7,757 nt of DNA from Candidatus Omnitrophota bacterium. Lineage in GTDB: Bacteria; Omnitrophota; Gorgyraeia; Gygaellales; Profunditerraquicolaceae. Of this stretch, positions 5,809 through 7,757 are shown piece by piece. Each line of letters begins with the position of its first letter. Within the stretch, counting starts at the first letter, position 1. The DNA lies in NCBI GenBank assembly GCA_016867175.1, contig VGKF01000033.1, positions 1 to 7,757 on the forward strand, read 5' to 3'. The notes under the pieces were generated by a model. It was not told where the DNA came from. It ran no database searches and worked only from the letters and a program-made list of their open reading frames with translations. A program made the position numbers and the translations under genes.

Positions 5809-6078
5809 TTGGTTTTGCTTAAGGATAAAAAAATTCAGATTATCGATGATTTCAAAGTTCATAGCAGGGATACTGGTTCAGCCGAAATCCAGGTCGCTAT
5901 TTTAACCGAGAGGATTAATATTCTCGGCGAGCATTTCAAGCTTCACAAGAAGGATTTTAATTCTCGCCGCGGACTTTTAGTGCTCGTAGGCAGGCGCCGC
6001 AGGCTCTTGGATTATCTCAAAAATAAGGATATCAAGAAATACGAAGAGATATTAGAGAAACTGAGCTTACGGAAATAA
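5809..6078 (+). CDS. rpsO: 30S ribosomal protein S15
   Basis: S15 is a primary 16S rRNA binder that nucleates the platform of the small subunit and contacts the large subunit. I place the start at TTG 5809 rather than the in-frame GTG at 5800. The GTG lies within the Shine-Dalgarno, while TTG sits 8 nt after it and gives 89 residues, the same length as the E. coli and Bacillus proteins, with the DTGS motif at 21-24 as in both. The rRNA-binding signature HKKDFNSRRGLL occupies 46-57, followed by a basic GRRRRLLDYL segment and the terminal LSLRK. It has its own strong promoter and is followed 48 nt later by pnp, the classic rpsO-pnp order. With the predicted start site, the leader is too short for the structured S15 autoregulatory sites known in other bacteria. 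Confidence 0.95.
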   Translation: MVLLKDKKIQIIDDFKVHSRDTGSAEIQVAILTERINILGEHFKLHKKDFNSRRGLLVLVGRRRRLLDYLKNKDIKKYEEILEKLSLRK

Positions 6079-6105
6079 GTCTATAGTCTTCATACATAAG
6101 ACTTA
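6076..6105 (+). promoter_or_regulatory. Two alternative hairpins in the rpsO-pnp spacer
   Basis: TAAGTCT (6076-6082, starting with the rpsO stop) can pair with AGACTTA (6099-6105). Alternatively AGTCTT (6085-6090) can pair with AAGACT (6098-6103) around a CATACAT loop. The two share the downstream arm, so they exclude each other. In E. coli the rpsO-pnp spacer carries an RNase III site used in PNPase autoregulation; this spacer is far shorter and the stems weaker. No T tract follows, so rpsO and pnp are probably cotranscribed. Confidence 0.4.
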
Positions 6106-6126
6106 AAGATTAGGAGAAACGGTAGA

Positions 6127-7757
6127 ATGAAAATGAAATTTGGAAGTCAAGATTTGATATTAGAGACAGGCAAGATCGCCAAACAGGCCAACGGCTCGGT
6201 TACTGTCCAGTATGGAGGTACCGTGGTCTTGGTTACCGCCTGTATGTCCAAGGAACCCAGGGAGGGCCAGGATTTCTTTCCTTTAACAGTAGAATATCAG
6301 GAAAAGACATACGCAGCCGGAAGAATCCCCGGAGGATTTTTTAAGAGAGAAGGCAGGCCTTCAGAGAGCGAGATCTTAACCGCTAGACTTATCGACCGTC
6401 CGATACGCCCGCTTTTTCCCAAAGGTTTTTTAAACGAAGTTCAGATCATGGCAATGGTTCTCTCAAGTGATGGTGAGAATGACCCTGATGTGCTTGCGCT
6501 TATTGGTGCTTCAGCAGCCCTTTCCATATCCGATATCCCATTTACGGGGCCGCTGGCTGCCTGCCGCGTAGCTAGGGTAAATAATGAATTCGTCCTTAAC
6601 CCTACTTATGCGCAATTAGATAATTCTGATTTGGACGTAATAGTGGCCTCTAACGGCAATGGAATAGTCATGCTTGAGTCTAAGGCTAAAGAGGTAGGAG
6701 AGGACGCGTATCTAGAAGCGGTAAAATTTGGTTTTGAAAACCTAAAAAGCATCATAAATATGCAGGAAGAATTTAAGCGCGAATATGGAAAAGAAAAAGC
6801 CAAGATAGAATACAAGAAAATCGATCCTGCATTGCAACAGAAGATAGAAGAGCTCTCTAGGGAGAGGTTAAGTAATGTATATAAATTGGCTAAGAAAGAG
6901 GATCGCGAAGAGGAAGTTGATCTATTATTTAAAGAATTAGAGACCAAGCTTGCCGAAGAAGGTTATGAGGCAATCGATATAAAGATAGGCCTTTTAGAAG
7001 TAGAAAAAGAACAGGTGCGCCGTAAGATTACCGTAGAGGGGATACGTATTGACGGCCGTGGCTTTAAAGACATACGTCCTATTACCTGTGAAGTCTCGGT
7101 ATTGCCGCGCACGCACGGCTCAAGCCTTTTTACGCGCGGCCAGACTCAGAGCCTGGCAGTTACTACTCTAGGGACAGGAGACGATGAGCAGATGATCGAA
7201 GCCCTTGAGGGCGAGAAGTATAAAACCTTCATGTTGCATTATAGCTTTCCGCCTTTTAGCGTGGGCGAGACTGGACCGGTACGCGGTCCAGGCCGCAGAG
7301 AGATAGGCCATGGCGCCCTGGCGGAGAAGTCGCTTTTGGCCGTAATGCCCTCTAAGGATAAATTTCCATATACCATCAGGGTTGTATCTGAAATCCTGGA
7401 ATCTAATGGTTCTTCCAGCATGGCTTCGGTTTGCGCCGCTACCCTTTCTTTAATGGATGCCGGGGTTCCTATAAATGATGCTGTTGGTGGCGTAGCTTTA
7501 GGGCTTATTAAAGAAGGCGATAAGACGGTTATACTTACTGACATTGCTGGCCTCGAGGATCATTTCGGAGATATGGATTTTAAAGTTGCCGGGACAGTCA
7601 AGGGGGTTACTGCCGTACAATTAGACCTCAAGATTGATGGCATAGGCCTGGATTTACTGAATAAGTGTCTGGCTCAGGCAAATGAGGCCAGGCTCTTTAT
7701 TTTAGGCAAGATGAAAGAGGCCCTTACCAGCCCCCGCCAGGAGTTATCCAGTTATGC
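6127..7757 (+). CDS. pnp: Polyribonucleotide nucleotidyltransferase (PNPase), N-terminal 543 residues, cut by the window end
   Basis: PNPase is a trimeric phosphorolytic 3'-5' exoribonuclease central to mRNA decay, often in the degradosome. Reading from ATG 6127 the frame stays open to the window edge. AGGAGA (6112-6117) lies about 10 nt before this ATG; the second ATG at 6133 is too far. The first RNase PH-like domain (about 1-215) includes GGFFKREGRPSE and the RNA-binding run RLIDRPIRPLFP (87-98). A helical linker follows (about 225-300, rich in Glu and Lys). The second, catalytic domain starts near 300 (VEGIRIDGRG) and contains FPPFSVGETGPVRGPGRREIGHG, SEILESNGSSSMASVC and EDHFGDMDFK. Asp478, Asp484 and Lys486 correspond to E. 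coli Asp486, Asp492 and Lys494, so it looks active. The usual CGGSLALMDAG reads CAATLSLMDAG here. KH and S1 domains should lie beyond the window. Confidence 0.97.
   Translation, partial: MKMKFGSQDLILETGKIAKQANGSVTVQYGGTVVLVTACMSKEPREGQDFFPLTVEYQEKTYAAGRIPGGFFKREGRPSESEILTARLIDRPIRPLFPKGFLNEVQIMAMVLSSDGENDPDVLALIGASAALSISDIPFTGPLAACRVARVNNEFVLNPTYAQLDNSDLDVIVASNGNGIVMLESKAKEVGEDAYLEAVKFGFENLKSIINMQEEFKREYGKEKAKIEYKKIDPALQQKIEELSRERLSNVYKLAKKEDREEEVDLLFKELETKLAEEGYEAIDIKIGLLEVEKEQVRRKITVEGIRIDGRGFKDIRPITCEVSVLPRTHGSSLFTRGQTQSLAVTTLGTGDDEQMIEALEGEKYKTFMLHYSFPPFSVGETGPVRGPGRREIGHGALAEKSLLAVMPSKDKFPYTIRVVSEILESNGSSSMASVCAATLSLMDAGVPINDAVGGVALGLIKEGDKTVILTDIAGLEDHFGDMDFKVAGTVKGVTAVQLDLKIDGIGLDLLNKCLAQANEARLFILGKMKEALTSPRQELSSY

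Noticed and set aside
6606..7544. Minus-strand open frames opposite pnp
   Set aside because: Low-complexity Ser/Leu/Pro-rich translations lying within strongly conserved PNPase coding sequence; they are shadows.

Overview
The window looks like a housekeeping segment from the chromosome of a Gram-negative (diderm), probably anaerobic bacterium with moderate GC. Three things point this way. An AsmA/TamB-like membrane-anchored protein implies an outer membrane. A two-subunit, oxygen-sensitive class I (Fe-S) fumarase implies low-oxygen life. The tight gene packing, GTG/TTG starts and arginine AGG/AGA use resemble genomes of uncultured candidate phyla. Omnitrophota or another PVC-like lineage is my best guess, but that is an impression, not something the sequence proves.

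Left part, + strand (1-2982): a compact run of five genes. In order they are the 3' end of queF (queuosine precursor reductase), fumarase alpha, fumarase beta, rph (RNase PH) and rdgB/Ham1 (XTP/dITP pyrophosphatase). Three of the four junctions overlap by 4 or 8 nt. The exception is the fumarase alpha/beta junction, where a 36-bp tandem array of a stop-codon-rich 7-mer sits and no Shine-Dalgarno is visible.

Middle, - strand (2957-5485): one 842-residue AsmA/DUF748-like protein, convergent with rdgB. The two coding ends overlap by 26 bp and share an A9/T9 run read in both directions. A terminator-like hairpin lies just before the T9 run on the minus strand, inside the coding sequence.

Intergenic region (5486-5808): the spacer between the divergent AsmA-like gene and rpsO. 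It holds a perfect 20-bp palindrome, two further GC-rich hairpins, a weak minus-strand promoter and an excellent sigma70-type promoter for rpsO (TTGACT, 17 bp, TATAAT).

Right part, + strand (5809-7757): the conserved rpsO-pnp pair (ribosomal protein S15, then PNPase), with a short spacer that can form two alternative hairpins. pnp runs off the window at residue 543, before its KH and S1 domains.

The theme is RNA and nucleotide quality control. QueF supplies a tRNA modification, RNase PH and PNPase are homologous phosphorolytic 3'-5' exoribonucleases, and RdgB cleans the nucleotide pool. A central-metabolism fumarase is inserted among them. I see no mobile element, CRISPR array, tRNA, rRNA or defence system, and no clear new system. 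The most interesting parts are non-coding: the palindrome-rich spacer, the heptamer array and the dual-coded convergent end.
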